A stretch of 64,000 nucleotides of DNA from Citrus sinensis (Eukaryota > Streptophyta > Magnoliopsida > Sapindales > Rutaceae). Positions 1 through 11,858 of the stretch are shown here, in pieces; the first letter of the stretch is position 1, and the number at the start of each line of letters is the position of its first letter. The notes beneath the pieces were generated by a model, which was given only the letters and a program-made list of their open reading frames with translations, was not told where the DNA came from and made no database searches. The position numbers were made by a program, and so were the translations under genes. Location: positions 1,302,001-1,366,000 of the forward strand of contig NC_068563.1 of the NCBI RefSeq assembly GCF_022201045.2. The letters are read 5' to 3'.

Positions 1-1430
1 TTAGACAATGAAATTATAAATATTTTGAGATGCACAAGTATTGAATTTGAATGCGTTTTATATTACAGTTGAAACCCCAATTGTGATTCAGCATTTTGAA
101 TGTTTATTCCCGTTTGCTTACTGTCATTTTAACATTAATATTACAAGCATGCATGGCCATGGAAGTGTAATTCAATCTAAAGTTTATTAAATATTTGATC
201 CTCACTTGATTACCAATCGTTTTTGGCTTTTGTTGAATTTCGTGTGCTAATCTTGTCCTCAGATTCGCCGTTGCTGACACTTAATTAAAATAATTATACT
301 GTAGAGTTGACTTTGACTATCACTTCAGTTATTTGTTGAAATAATGCTATTGGTTTCTGATTCTAACGAAACCATTTCAAATTAAGTGAAATGATTAAAT
401 TATTACCATTTGGGATGCAAAATGATGTTTTTTACTCTTAATTATTCAAACCCATAATTATTCCAAATGTTTATTACCATTTGGAATGTTATTTCACTAT
501 TCTTTATGGGGCATAATATGGCAATGAAATAATTTGATCCTCACTTAATAGTCTAAAGTCTAAACATGGTAACCACACCATTGCCCTTTTTCGAATTTCA
601 TGTACTAATCATCTTATCTATAAATTGATAAACAAGTAAGTTTATATTTTTATTCAATTGTTTCTGTAATTGAATAAAAATAGAGTAGATCTTTTATCAC
701 CCTTTGAATTTATTTTCAGAAATAACCCCCGGTTTAATTTATAAAATGCAAAGCAATATTTTAAAATTAACAATTTTTCTATAAAATTTTCACCATAAAA
801 AATATTTTTTTTTTAAAGTTTCTATGAATGAAATACATATAAATCTTAAAATCTTAAATTATTTTCTTCTTATTAGATATTTCTACCTCCATATCTCTTC
901 AACTTTTATAATTTCCTCAGTAAAATATATATTCTCAATTTAAATTTACAATATAAATATAAATTAAGAAATAACTTGAATGAAAAAACTCATTTAAAGA
1001 ACAATTTATTTAAGCATTTAATTAAATCCCTATTCAAAATAAGAAATAAATTAATTAATCTTTTCATTGTTTAGATAATTTTAATTGAACAAGAGGAATT
1101 TTGAGGGCTGTCAAAAGAGATGCTCATAAAAGCATTGGGCAAACCCATTTATACAAAGTCCAACTATTGCATCTGCGATTTTGGATTAAGAAGCCCCAAA
1201 GATATAATTGAGCCCACTTGCCTCAAGTCTCCCTTTTTTTTTTTTTTGAATCACTTCCCTCCAGTCTTAACCTAAGATTGGGTCCTGCATTTACAAGTCA
1301 ATCACAAGAGAGAAATTTGAGTAGGTCAACTGCCCACCAGAATTTAATATAAAAAATAATAGATCTCACGGAGCCCACTTACTCTACGGATTGCAAAATA
1401 TATGTAGTTTCTTCTACCATCTTAAATGAT

Positions 1431-1457
1431 GAAAAATTCCATAATACATTTAGTGTA

Positions 1458-1491
<34 letters not shown>

Positions 1492-1591
1492 AAAAAATTA
1501 TTATGTAAATGGTGATTATTTTAAATGTATTTACACATTTCATACATGTATTAATTGATTGTATTACTTTTGATATTTTGTAGAGTTTCTC
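1431..1591. mobile_element. Decayed MITE related to the young copy in the TBL intron
   Basis: The left end (gaaaaattccataatacat) and right end (tgtagagtttctc) resemble the ends of the complete MITE at 51209-51387. An inner stretch near 1531-1567 (acacatttcatacatg, then attaattgattgtattac) matches the inner right part of that element with few changes. The copy contains a (TA)n run absent from the young copy. No target-site duplication is recognisable, which fits an old insertion. The assignment is from eye alignment only. Confidence 0.5.
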
Positions 1592-1848
1592 TTCAATTAA
1601 AGTGGGACCTCCGATAATTTGTAGAACTCATCCTCAACTAAAGTGGTAAGATTATTTCCTCCACTACAATATGCTTCTAATAAGATAAAATTATGTCACA
1701 TATTTCATTTCAAAATAACATTAAACATAAAACTTAAAGTTCTTAGGTCATGACTTTAATTTAACGTCCCATGATGTGCCAATTTTTTTTTAAAGAAAAA
1801 ATGCTAGTTACTTTTTTTTGTTTTATTGTTATTATTATTATTATTATT

Positions 1849-2006
1849 AGGCTATGATTATGTTAGAGTTCACTTATGGTGGAGTACACACGTGAAGTGA
1901 TAAATAATAAAAAATATATTATAATTAATTATTTATTATTTATCATTTTACGTGCATGGTTAAGATTCGTGCTCCACCGTACGTGAACTCTTATGTAGCC
2001 GAACCC
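1849..2006. mobile_element. MITE-like short inverted-repeat element
   Basis: The left arm starts near 1850 (ggctatgattatgttagagt) and the right arm, read on the minus strand, runs ggctacataagagttcacg. Both arms share the inner blocks agagttcac and ggtggag. The arms enclose an AT-rich centre (ataaataataa). Both flanks are (ATT)n, so the target duplication cannot be defined; a TTA duplication of the PIF/Harbinger type is possible but unproven. No coding capacity. Confidence 0.5.
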
Positions 2007-3071
2007 TTTTATTATTATTATTATTAATAAAAGAATATAAGTGACTACCCTATCATTTTTTTAACATTTTAGCTACTATCCCAATCAAAACAGAATCCAA
2101 CCATACTTTGCAGTTTCAACACAAGATTGCTGGCAACATCGTAGCCGAAGTAAAAGACATATATAGAAAAGATTTCTATTTGTATCCCATTTTTGTTTCA
2201 CCAATCACCATTCAAAATCCCTTCGTTTTACGTAAGCTTCTTTTACCTTCTTATCTGGATTAGATTTCATTAGAATGCAACAAATTCTAATAAAAAAAAA
2301 GTTCACGGGTACCAAAACTTATTCCTGATTTCACTCTTTCACCTCAAATTATTCTCATTTGAATGCTGTAATTTACGTGATTATAATATTGTAGTAGTTA
2401 AAGTTAATAATAAAAAATAAATAAATTATTTTATTTTTCGTCCAGAAACTTTTGGTGTGGAGAAGGAAGATTCAAAGAAACTGCTGGGCCATAACAGCAC
2501 ATTTTCTTTATTTGTTAAACTTTCTTTGTTTTCTCCGAAGTTTTATTTACATATTTGTTGAATGTTCAACTCAGAACGAATGCTAGATACCATTTGATAT
2601 TTTGAAGGCGTTCTTAGCTAAATTTTCTTTTGAACAAGGCAACCACTGACCTTTGGTTCTGTCTTGTGTCTCTTGGTGATAATAATTATATGTATATTGA
2701 ATTGCTTTGATTCTGATCTGGGTTTCGCTTTTTAGGCCTTTTTGAGCTGGTTTTGAAGCTTTTTTAATAAGGTAATATATTCATGTATTCAAGTTTTCTT
2801 TTTTATTTATTTATTTGGATTGTTATTGTGTCTGTTTGAGTATTAAATGAGCTTTGTGTAGCTTGTGAAATGATGGCATATATTGTTTCTTAGGATTTGA
2901 TCCGGGTTTGAGTAATTTTGATCTTTAGTTTGGATAGTGAAGGGTTTTCCGCAACCAGAATCCGATAGGTTTTTGAATGAAGTAGTTTTGAGTTTTGAGA
3001 TTGGATCAATTTGGTTACGATGGTTGTTGGTTGCTAATTGGGTTTATCAAAAGAGCTAGTTGATTGAAATC

Positions 3072-5398
3072 ATGGAGCTAGCTCATGAAGGGTCAAATGT
3101 GGATGGAGAAATAGAGGAAAGGGAGAGATTAAACCTGGGAGAACCTTCTTTCCGGGAGTCCCATGGGTACCGCCACCATTTTCCTGGAATGGTGAGAAAA
3201 AAAGCCTACATATTTGATGGGTATGGGAAATATTATATTAAAGAATGGAATCTTACCGAAGGTACTGGCAATGAGTTTTCTTGGTACCATGTAGAGCTGC
3301 CAAAGGGAAGCCAAAAACTCGCTCAATCTGCACAATACCTTATAGACGTCCTTTGCCCGCCTTTGAAGCTTCAAGACATTTTATCCCTTGTCAGTAATGG
3401 GCCTTTTTGTGGGTATGTTGATGGAGCACTTGTATTTAGAGTTAATTCACCTGGTCCGGCCTCAAGCAATTTCACATTTAGAATTGCAGCTAGGATTACT
3501 GATAATTCTGTCATTACTGTGTCTCTGGGTCGTGTTCCAAGGTTGGGTTTCTCACCCATTGGTCAATCACTTCTTTCGGAGATTCCTAGTGTGGAGAACC
3601 ATAGAGGTGAGCCGAAGGAAGGGAGTGGGATTGTAATAAGGGAGCATGTCCTTGAATTCTTGTTGACGATGAATCATTCTGAGGAAGCTGATAATCCCGT
3701 TCCAAAATCTCTCTCCAATCTTGTTGTTCACATTGTTGACACGCACGTGGATCACCTTCAAGATGTTGTGACTAAACTGGAGATTGAGCTAGATTCTGTG
3801 GAGCTTGAACTGGATAAAGGTAATTTCATTTAGCAATGTACACGCGCGCGCACACACAGAGACACACACACACATATATAGTTTTTGTGCTGAACAATCT
3901 TCCTAGAGAAACTTATTTGCATGTCTGGTCATGAAATTTAATTTCATGCTTTCCTCTTAGTTGTAATGTGGTTGGAATTTCTAGGGCAATAATAAGGTGG
4001 CCACCAATGTGATTATTTAAACTGAGCCTTTTTTTTTTAATTCTTTTTGTTCTTTACTCTCAATTCATACAGTAGATTTTTGCACCTACTATTATTGACA
4101 GATCTTGTTATGATATTCTGATGCCAACACTGTAAACGTAATATGGTTTCGATTTTAAAAAAAATGATAAATACTGAATCAATTCAAAGTCATATTGTTG
4201 TGCGATTTTAAAAAAAATGATAAATACTGAATCAATTCAAAGTCATATTGTTGTGCATTGATGTTTGATAATTTCGATGATCTTAATGTATCTGATAGGC
4301 AAAGCCAACCATTTTATTCATGACTTGCTACTGCAAGTTATTCTTTATAAATGGATAGATGAAAGAGAAAAATGGAAGGAACACCATATTATGGTTGGTA
4401 ATGATGTAAACAATAATTGGATTTCTAATTTTTTTTTTTTGGTTAAATAAGCACAGTATCTCCTAATTTGTATCTGCATTCTGCATATATTATCACTCGA
4501 GTTTCTTTCAGGCTTGTTTCTGTTCTCTGTTTGAATTGGCATTAGTTGCTCTTAGACAAATTTCTATAACTATTGAGCTCCACTACAGGTGGTTTTGCCT
4601 TAAAGAAACAAATGTTGGAGGAGAGAAGATTTCCCAAAATGCATCTTAACTTGCAACGCCTCCTACAGGTACTGTTTCCATTCATTTTTATTTGTTCCCT
4701 AATGAATTCATATTAAAGCGATGGGCACTCATGGACTCTTACATTTATTTTCCCTAACCTCAGGTGATTTCATATGGGGAACAAGTATTTCCGCGAGTGA
4801 AAGAAAGGTGTTCTTCTAAACATTGGTTTTCTAGTGATGATATTAATGCCTTAGAGGAGTTAACTGGCCGTCTAAGGAGATTAAAAGAGAATGTGGGATT
4901 TATAACAAACCGTGTAACGGCAATTCAGGCTGGTCTTGATAGCTGGCAGGCTGAACAAATAAATAGAAAACTCTATTATCTCTCGTTCCTTTCAATAGCA
5001 TTGCTTCCTTTATCCATCATCACTGGAGGTAACTTATCTCTTCAGTCTAAACTTCTACTATTATAAAGTTTCGAGTCATTTCTATTCTCTAAGTCGGCAT
5101 CATTAAGCACTAATCGATCTTTCATGGATTCGTATCAGTTTTTGGAATGAATGTGGGAGGAGTCCCATGGACATTGCAGGAGGAACCAAAAGATGGTTTC
5201 CGAAACGTTGTATTTCTCTGTGTGGCAATGCTACTACTGGTGCTGCTATGCTTCCTTTGCCCAGCTGCTTATAGCCGAATAGCTGCTTGGCAGCGGAGGA
5301 GGGCTATGAGAAGAAGCTGGTCGCTCAACAGAAAATCATTCCTCAAGAGATCCGTTGGAGTTCAAGTTCAAGGAAGAGGAGGTTACCTTAGACTTTGA
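3072..5398 (+). CDS. CorA-like magnesium transporter family protein
   Basis: Four exons: 3072-3819, 4589-4668, 4764-5028 and 5139-5398, together 450 codons, all GT-AG. The protein has the CorA plan. A large soluble N-terminal part (about 1-340) is expected on the inner side and ends in a long helical segment. Transmembrane helix 1 (about 346-366) runs into the Gly-Met-Asn signature at residues 367-369, and helix 2 lies at about 387-408 before a basic tail. In CorA channels GMN forms the pore-mouth ion filter. Here the context is VFGMNVGG rather than YGMNF, as in the plant CorA-like group that includes At1g29820 and At2g42950 (recalled, not searched). The start was chosen at 3072 because the upstream in-frame extension has only TTG. 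The specific ion and the membrane are not shown by the sequence. Confidence 0.9.
4151..4256. repeat. Perfect 53-bp tandem duplication in intron 1 of the CorA-like gene
   Basis: Positions 4151-4203 and 4204-4256 are identical by eye, beginning gattttaaaaaaaatgataa. The perfect match in a neutral intron suggests a recent event or an assembly artefact. Confidence 0.85.
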
Positions 5399-5449
5399 TA
5401 GCAAAACATAATCTAAACACAATCATCACTGGTACATGTCCCCATAATT

Positions 5450-7200
5450 TTTCCTACTTAGTGACACGGCCTTCTTAGTGCATAATTCTTGTACACACCC
5501 CTTTTTCCTTTTTCTGCATTAAACTTCAAACTTTGCTTACCTTCTGGTTTTTGGGTTGGTATTTTCTTGACTTATCATAGAGAGGGCCATTTTCTGCAGA
5601 TGCAAAACTGTGAATAATGCAATGTGCACTTATTTTTTGCCCGCATCTGTTCCTTTTTCTAACTGTGTTGTTATAGATCTGACATGGATTTTTGGAAAGC
5701 TTTTGACACGTTGTACAGATATTATGAATTTCACTATTCGATCAAATTTCATTTGAATGTGGTACTTTTAATTTATATCAGCAGTAATTGTCACTGTAGT
5801 GACACCAACATATTGAATTGTACTTTTAAATTATCATTATCATTATCATTTTATTTTTCTTGGAAGTTAGCTCTCCTGTACATGAAGTGGGAATTTGTAT
5901 AAAGCCGTCAAATATCCTTTGGATGGTAAAAGAGGAAGATTTGACCATAGCACCTAACAAACATTACTTGGCAACCTAAGGTTTCATTGAGCTTATTGGC
6001 CTTTCCTCCTCTTTCTTTTCACTTTAGATGCACCGAAAATGTCTTTTTCAAATAAGCCATTACAAATCTGTTAGTATTTATAATCACCATTTTTTTCAGA
6101 ATTAAAAATATTGTTATGTAATAATAGAACTTGATTGAATATGAAAGGTGCTTAGTAAAAGAAATTGGATTGAATATTTCCAACTTTAGAAAATTCATTG
6201 CTAATGGAGGGTCAAGATTGAAACACATCAATATGTACGCTCACATAAATGTAATGAATAAAATGCAGTTTAAAGTTCAAAGTCTGGAATCTATAACCCC
6301 TTTCCCAAGAAAGGAAATATATTGATTTGCCCATTGCATTAAGGGACGCATCGCGCATCTAGAATTAGAAGGATCGGACTCTTTCGACAACGTGGCATCA
6401 CATGAACAATTAATTAAAAGGTATCTACGACGGCGTTTCACGCTCACACAATAAATTGGAGAGCGAATGGTTCGCCGCAAGACGGCTGGGTTTACAACTA
6501 ACTGATTAAACTACACCGCGGGCCCGCGGCCTTACATATTTGATTTAATTTCATTTAAATAGAAAAAAGCTAAAAAAAACAAATTCTAAGAAATATACAT
6601 CAATAGTAAAAAAATTGTTGGTTAGTTAAATTATAAGTAGAATAGTTAGAAAATGTTTTTTTTTTAGAAGGTAAAGAAGTGAATGACCTTTTAAAATTAG
6701 AGTTTAGATAGTCAGTTAAGTATAATTATTTAAAAATCACTCGATTAATTAGTTTTAAAATTAGAATTTAGATAGTCAATTAAATATAATTGTTTAAAAA
6801 TTATTCGATTAAATAGCTTTAAGAACAGTTAAAGAATATTAATTATCATACAAAAGAGAATGATCATTAACTAATTAAATTGTTTTATTTAAAAAATTGA
6901 GTTAAAGTACAATAATTGTAAGCAAAATTTTATATTGGGTACGATAATTATAAGCAAAACTTTGTATTGATTAGTATTATTATTATTTTTTAAATACAAT
7001 AGAATGTAACAATCTATTCCAATGTATGAAAAATCTTAAAAGTACAAACCGAATCGAGCGACTTCTTGTATGGAATAGATGGAGTTACACTTACACATCA
7101 TATTTTTTTTCTTGAGTCCATTAATTGAAAATATGATATGTGCATTAATTATAGTTTTCTGAAAGAATAGGGACCTACAAATAATTTTGCCTGGCAATTG
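5450..7200. other. Spacer between the CorA-like and mtHsp70 genes
   Basis: Begins with the probable 3' untranslated region of the CorA-like gene. There is no convincing gene. Short open frames such as 5684-5902 and 6131-6325 are low-complexity and unsupported. It holds a 64-bp tandem repeat (6689-6816), a relatively GC-richer patch at about 6340-6530 and a perfect 14-bp GC palindrome at 6516-6529. Confidence 0.6.
6689..6816. repeat. 64-bp tandem duplication, two diverged units
   Basis: Units start at 6689 and 6753 with ttttaaaattag. Both continue through a block close to tttagatagtca and one close to cgattaa. They differ at several positions. Confidence 0.7.
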
Positions 7201-7204
7201 CAAT

Positions 7205-7310
7205 CGGCTCTAGAACGTTCCACCTCTCGCTAGAGTTATATTGACCAGACCCGTCAGGCATCAGCAGCCTCATATAAAAATAAAAACCCTAAAACCCTTA
7301 TAAACCCTAA
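7205..7310 (+). promoter_or_regulatory. mtHsp70 promoter: heat-shock-type element, TATA box, two telo-boxes
   Basis: About 170 bp upstream of the start codon lies CTAGAACGTTCC (7210-7221), which contains GAAnnTTC, the core of a heat-shock factor site. Half-matches to a third unit lie on either side. A TATA box (TATAAAAA, 7273-7280) follows. Two copies of the telo-box AAACCCTAA lie at 7284-7292 and 7302-7310; this motif is frequent in the 5' leaders of plant translation, ribosome and organelle-biogenesis genes. The function is inferred from motifs and position only. Confidence 0.55.
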
Positions 7311-7389
7311 TTCATTAAAACCCCGTCGAACTAAATCTCTGTTTCTCCTCACACGCAGCTGAAACAGATCGATTCAGCGACCTTTAGCT

Positions 7390-10300
7390 ATGGCCACCTC
7401 CGTTCTGCTTCGACAATTACGGCGCCGTGAAGTTGCCTCCGCCCCCATCTCCGCCTACAAATGCGTACGTCAATTTTTAAACTTAATCTAACCAATCGAT
7501 TTTTGGGAATTTCTCGTATTTTTATGTTTTGGAGTGATCTGTATCGTGGGTATTTGTTTGCATATGATTTTTTTTTTGTAAAGTCTGTTACTTTCTCGAT
7601 TTTAGATTCTGATTCTTGCTAAACTTTGGATATCTGGAGCTTGCTGCTCTTGTGGTATTGGTTTTCAGCTTATAATTTCATCTAGGCTCTGCTGTTCTGG
7701 GTTTTATTTGAAATATAAAGCAATCGATTTCACTTTTTATTTCACCATGGTACTCGAATAAATTGACGGTCTCTCTAGTATCTGCCTATGCAATGAATAA
7801 ATTTTTTTTTGAAACGTTGTTTCCAGGTTTGTTTAACGTATGGGTTTCTTTTTTAAGGATTGATTGATGTCGTGATACTTGTTATTGTTAATTTTTTTTT
7901 TTTTTGGGGCCATGATTCACGTTGTATTTTTTGTGGCACCTGTGTTAAATTTTAGGATCTTATAAAATAAATTGTTAGTGGATATGTGATTCTTAATATT
8001 TGTAATGGTGGTTGTTGCAGTTTACTAGCAATGTTAAGCCCTCATGGGCCCCTTCTAATCTGGGTAAAAGTTGGGCGAGTTTGACTAGACCTTTCAGGTA
8101 CTCATGTTTTTGCCTGCTGTTTTTATCTTGGATGTTTAAGTGGATTTCTTATGATTATTGTTTGTAACTCTTTGAATTTGTTTGTGCAGTTCAAAACCTG
8201 CTGGTAATGACATTATTGGAATTGATCTCGGAACTACCAACTCATGTGTTGCACTTATGGAGGGAAAGGTAAGAATGCCTTGCGTTTTCAATATATTTTT
8301 CTACATGGTCATGTTCATAGATTTTGACAGTTCAGGGATTGTTTCTGATTTATTTTTATGTTATGCATAGAACCCCAAAGTTATTGAGAACTCCGAAGGA
8401 TCTAGGACTACACCATCAGTTGTAGCTTTCAATCAGAAGGGAGAGCTACTTGTGGGTACACCAGCAAAGCGTCAGGCTGTGACCAACCCGACTAACACGC
8501 TCTTTGGCACCAAGCGTTTAATTGGTAGAAAATTTGATGATCCCCAGACGCAAAAAGAAATGCAGATGGTTTCATATAAGATAGTAAGGGCCCCCAATGG
8601 GGATGCTTGGGTTGAAGCCAATGGGCAGCAGTACTCGCCAAGTCAGATTGGGGCCTTTGTTCTGACCAAGATGAAAGAAACTGCAGAATCCTACCTTGGA
8701 AAGTCAGTTTCAAAAGCAGTAATCACAGTTCCAGCTTATTTCAACGATGCTCAAAGGCAAGCTACTAAGGATGCTGGTAGAATTGCTGGCCTTGATGTTC
8801 AGAGAATCATTAATGAGCCTACAGCTGCTTCACTTTCTTATGGCATGAACAACAAGGAGGGTCTCATTGCAGTATTTGATCTTGGTGGCGGAACATTTGA
8901 TGTCTCAATCCTTGAAATTTCTAATGGAGTATTTGAGGTACTAATTGTTTGATAATTTGAAATGTTATGTTACTGATTGTTTAAAAAAGTGATACTAATA
9001 ACCATATCATGCAGGTGAAAGCAACAAATGGTGACACGTTCTTGGGGGGAGAGGATTTTGACAACACTTTGTTGGAGTTTTTAGTGAGTGAATTTAAGAG
9101 GACCGAAGGAATTGATCTGTCAAAGGATAGGCTTGCATTGCAGAGGCTTCGTGAGGCTGCCGAGAAGGCGAAGATTGAACTTTCATCAACAACCCAGACT
9201 GACATTAATCTTCCATTCATCACAGCTGATGCGTCAGGTGCAAAGCATTTGAATATCACACTTACTAGATCCAAATTTGAGACTTTGGTGAATAACCTGA
9301 TTGAGAGGACCAGAGCCCCTTGTAAGAACTGTTTGAAGGATGCCAACATTACCACAAAGGATGTGGATGAGGTGCTTTTGGTTGGAGGAATGACCCGTGT
9401 GCCAAAGGTGCAGGAAGTGGTCTCAGAAATCTTTGGTAAGAGTCCAAGCAAGGGAGTAAATCCTGATGAGGCAGTTGCCCTTGGTGCTGCTATTCAAGGT
9501 GGTATTCTTCGTGGCGACGTCAAAGAGTTGCTTCTCTTGGATGTTACACCTCTGTCACTGGGTATTGAGACACTAGGTGGTATCTTCACCAGGTTGATCA
9601 ATCGCAACACAACTATTCCAACAAAGAAGAGTCAGGTGAGTAACCTTCAAGTGCTTTACATCAACACGTGTGAATAATTTTGAAGTGACCCATTTCTGCA
9701 GAAACATATGTGAATATTTAATTTTTTGTTTTAGAATAATCTGACATGGCCATATGAATTTTGAGTATGCAGTTGTAGAGACACAACATAGAGTGGACAG
9801 ATGTTTCCTGATTTATTAAGCCACTTGTTTTCATATTCCATGGTGCTGGTTGTGGCATTGTGCCCAAGGATCTGACTAGTAGTTTTTGCTTTTTTTTTTT
9901 TGGCCTCTGGTCCAATGGATACATATACTGTCACAAAGCATCTTTATGATTGTTTTTTTCTTTGTTCTCCATGACATGATGGTCAGACTGATTGGTGTTC
10001 CTTTGTCTACAGGTCTTCTCAACAGCAGCTGATAACCAGACTCAGGTGGGGATTAAGGTGCTTCAAGGTGAGCGCGAAATGGCATCTGACAACAAGTCCC
10101 TAGGAGAGTTTGAACTTGTGGGCATTCCACCAGCTCCTAGAGGCATGCCTCAGATTGAGGTCACATTTGACATTGATGCCAATGGTATTGTCACTGTTTC
10201 TGCAAAGGACAAGGCCACTGGCAAGGAACAGCAAATTACCATCCGCTCATCTGGAGGTCTATCAGAGGATGAAATTGAGAAGATGGTTAAGGAAGCAGAA

Positions 10301-10636
10301 TTGCATGCCCAGAGGGATAATGAAAGAAAAGCTCTGATTGATATCAGAAACCAGGCGGATACCACCATCTACAGCATTGAGAAGAGCTTGGGTGAGTACA
10401 GAGAAAAGATTCCCAGTGAGGTTGCAAAAGAGATTGAGGATGCTGTTGCAGATTTGAGAAAGGCCATGGGAGCTGACAATGTTGATGATATCAAGTCCAA
10501 GCTTGATGCAGCTAACAAAGCTGTCTCTAAGATTGGACAACACATGGCTGGTGGTTCTGGTGGTGGTGCTGGTTCTGGAGGTTCCCAGGGTGGTGAACAG
10601 ACTCCCGAGGCTGAGTATGAGGAGGTGAAAAAGTGA
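7390..10636 (+). CDS. mtHSC70: Mitochondrial heat shock 70 kDa protein (matrix Hsp70/mortalin type)
   Basis: Six exons: 7390-7464, 8021-8097, 8190-8268, 8371-8937, 9015-9635 and 10013-10636, together 680 codons, close to the usual ~680 of plant mitochondrial Hsp70. Residues 1 to about 50 form an Arg-, Ser- and Ala-rich presequence without acidic start, typical of matrix import. The ATPase domain shows the three Hsp70 signatures: [10 protein letters not shown] after the presequence, [12 protein letters not shown] in exon 4 and [13 protein letters not shown] in exon 5. The substrate-binding domain and helical lid follow, then a Gly/Ser-rich linker and the tail [10 protein letters not shown], which is characteristic of plant mitochondrial members. 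The protein is an ATP-driven chaperone for matrix protein import and folding. A heat-shock-type element and telo-boxes lie upstream. No defect is visible. Confidence 0.97.
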
Positions 10637-11074
10637 GCACAGAGGTAGTAAATTTCGTTCGTTGATGCTTCAAAAGGAGTCGGACATTCAGGGATGAGTC
10701 TTGTTTTGATTTGTAGTTTTAGGATATATGGCGGTTTTGTATCTAAATTTTTATTTATTCAAGTTGTTAGGATAACGTTTTACTTTATTTTGAGAAACTG
10801 CACGAGCAAGTTAAAACCCTTTCCGGTGTATGGTTTAACATGAATTTTTCATGAAATAATTCCATTGTTTACTTCCTGTGCTGTTGCGCTGCTTCTGGGA
10901 CTCTCCACGATATCTTAGTGTTGACACTTAGCGTTTGGTGTTTCTCGATGATCCTAAATTTCTTTTAGGTTCAAAAGCTTATTTAAGCCAAGAAATTGTA
11001 AGTATTGATTAAAATTTCATTTTCATCCTTTTAATTATTTTATCTAAAATTTGAATGGATTTGAATTTTTTTTA

Positions 11075-11858
11075 ATATTTAAATATTAAAAAGAATTATG
11101 ATATTTGTCTCGGGTCAAATTTCAAAACAAAACAAAACAGCGTTGTTTTATTTTGTTTTATTTTTTACTTCTCCAAAATGTTGGAGTTTCACTTACCATT
11201 TTCAATACCCAGAAGAAGATACCAAGTACGATTTGATGTCACCCCCAATACTATTGCAGCAAACTTGGCTCCTTCCCCGTTACCAGCTCCAAGTTCGTTT
11301 GCAACTCTCACTCTGCAGTACATATTTCATACATAACAAACACTGGCCGATCTATATATCTCTCAGACACATGCAAATCATTGATAGTCAGACCTTTGAT
11401 GGCAATAGTGATTTGCTATTAATCTCTTGTGACTGAAACTTATTTGAGATCTGAGAGATATTATAGTCAGGCATTTGATTTAGGAAAGAAGAACTGAAAA
11501 AAAATTATAAAAGGGCAGCGAGAGTGTTACCCAGTTGAAGCAAAGAATGGAGAGGAATCATCATTTCTCAGCAAATTATTTTAACTAATAAGCATTTGAA
11601 GAAACGAAGAGATTTACGGTGAAATGAATTGCGAATGACTAGCTCTCTTCTATCTGTCTCGTTCCCAGGTGAAACGAAGAAACGAAGAGGAAGAGATTTA
11701 CGGTGCAGCTCTTCATTTTGCAAATAGTAAGTGAAACGACAACATTTTGGAGAAGCAAAAAAGAAAAAACAAAACGACGCCATTTTGTTTAGTTTCGGGG
11801 TTTGACCCGGAGTTTGACCCAGGGCAAACATCATTTTCCTATTAGAAATATTTTGTTA
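11075..11858. mobile_element. Element with ~120-bp imperfect terminal inverted repeats
   Basis: About 11075-11200 matches the reverse complement of about 11715-11858. Shared blocks include the start atgat.tttg, the block gggtcaaa, the block cttctccaaaatgtt and the block gtttcactta. Open frames on the two strands (11098-11436 and 11568-11834) start with similar peptides only because they read the two arms. The ~500-bp middle has no coding character. It has a second internal duplication (gaaacgaagag and gagatttacggtg blocks at about 11598-11620 and 11679-11704). Long inverted repeats without coding content fit a non-autonomous Mutator-like element, but I could not define a target duplication. 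Confidence 0.5.

Larger units (their letters stand above)
1..2900. other. AT-rich spacer upstream of the CorA-like gene
   Basis: No open frame with coding character is visible on either strand. The stretch holds a decayed MITE (1431-1591), a second MITE-like inverted repeat (about 1849-2006), a (TA)n run near 1462-1489 and (ATT)n runs flanking the second element. The last few hundred bases probably contain the promoter and 5' leader of the gene starting at 3072, but I see no decisive TATA box or leader intron border. The left edge could contain the 3' end of a gene outside the window; I cannot tell. Confidence 0.6.

Noticed and set aside
8981-9451. 156-codon open frame on the minus strand
   Set aside because: Lies wholly opposite mtHsp70 exon 5; codon structure of the sense strand explains it.
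9718-9934. Overlapping minus-strand frames
   Set aside because: Within an mtHsp70 intron; T-rich intron sequence explains them.
11098-11834. Two small frames on opposite strands with similar N-termini
   Set aside because: The similarity comes from the inverted-repeat arms of one element, not from two genes.
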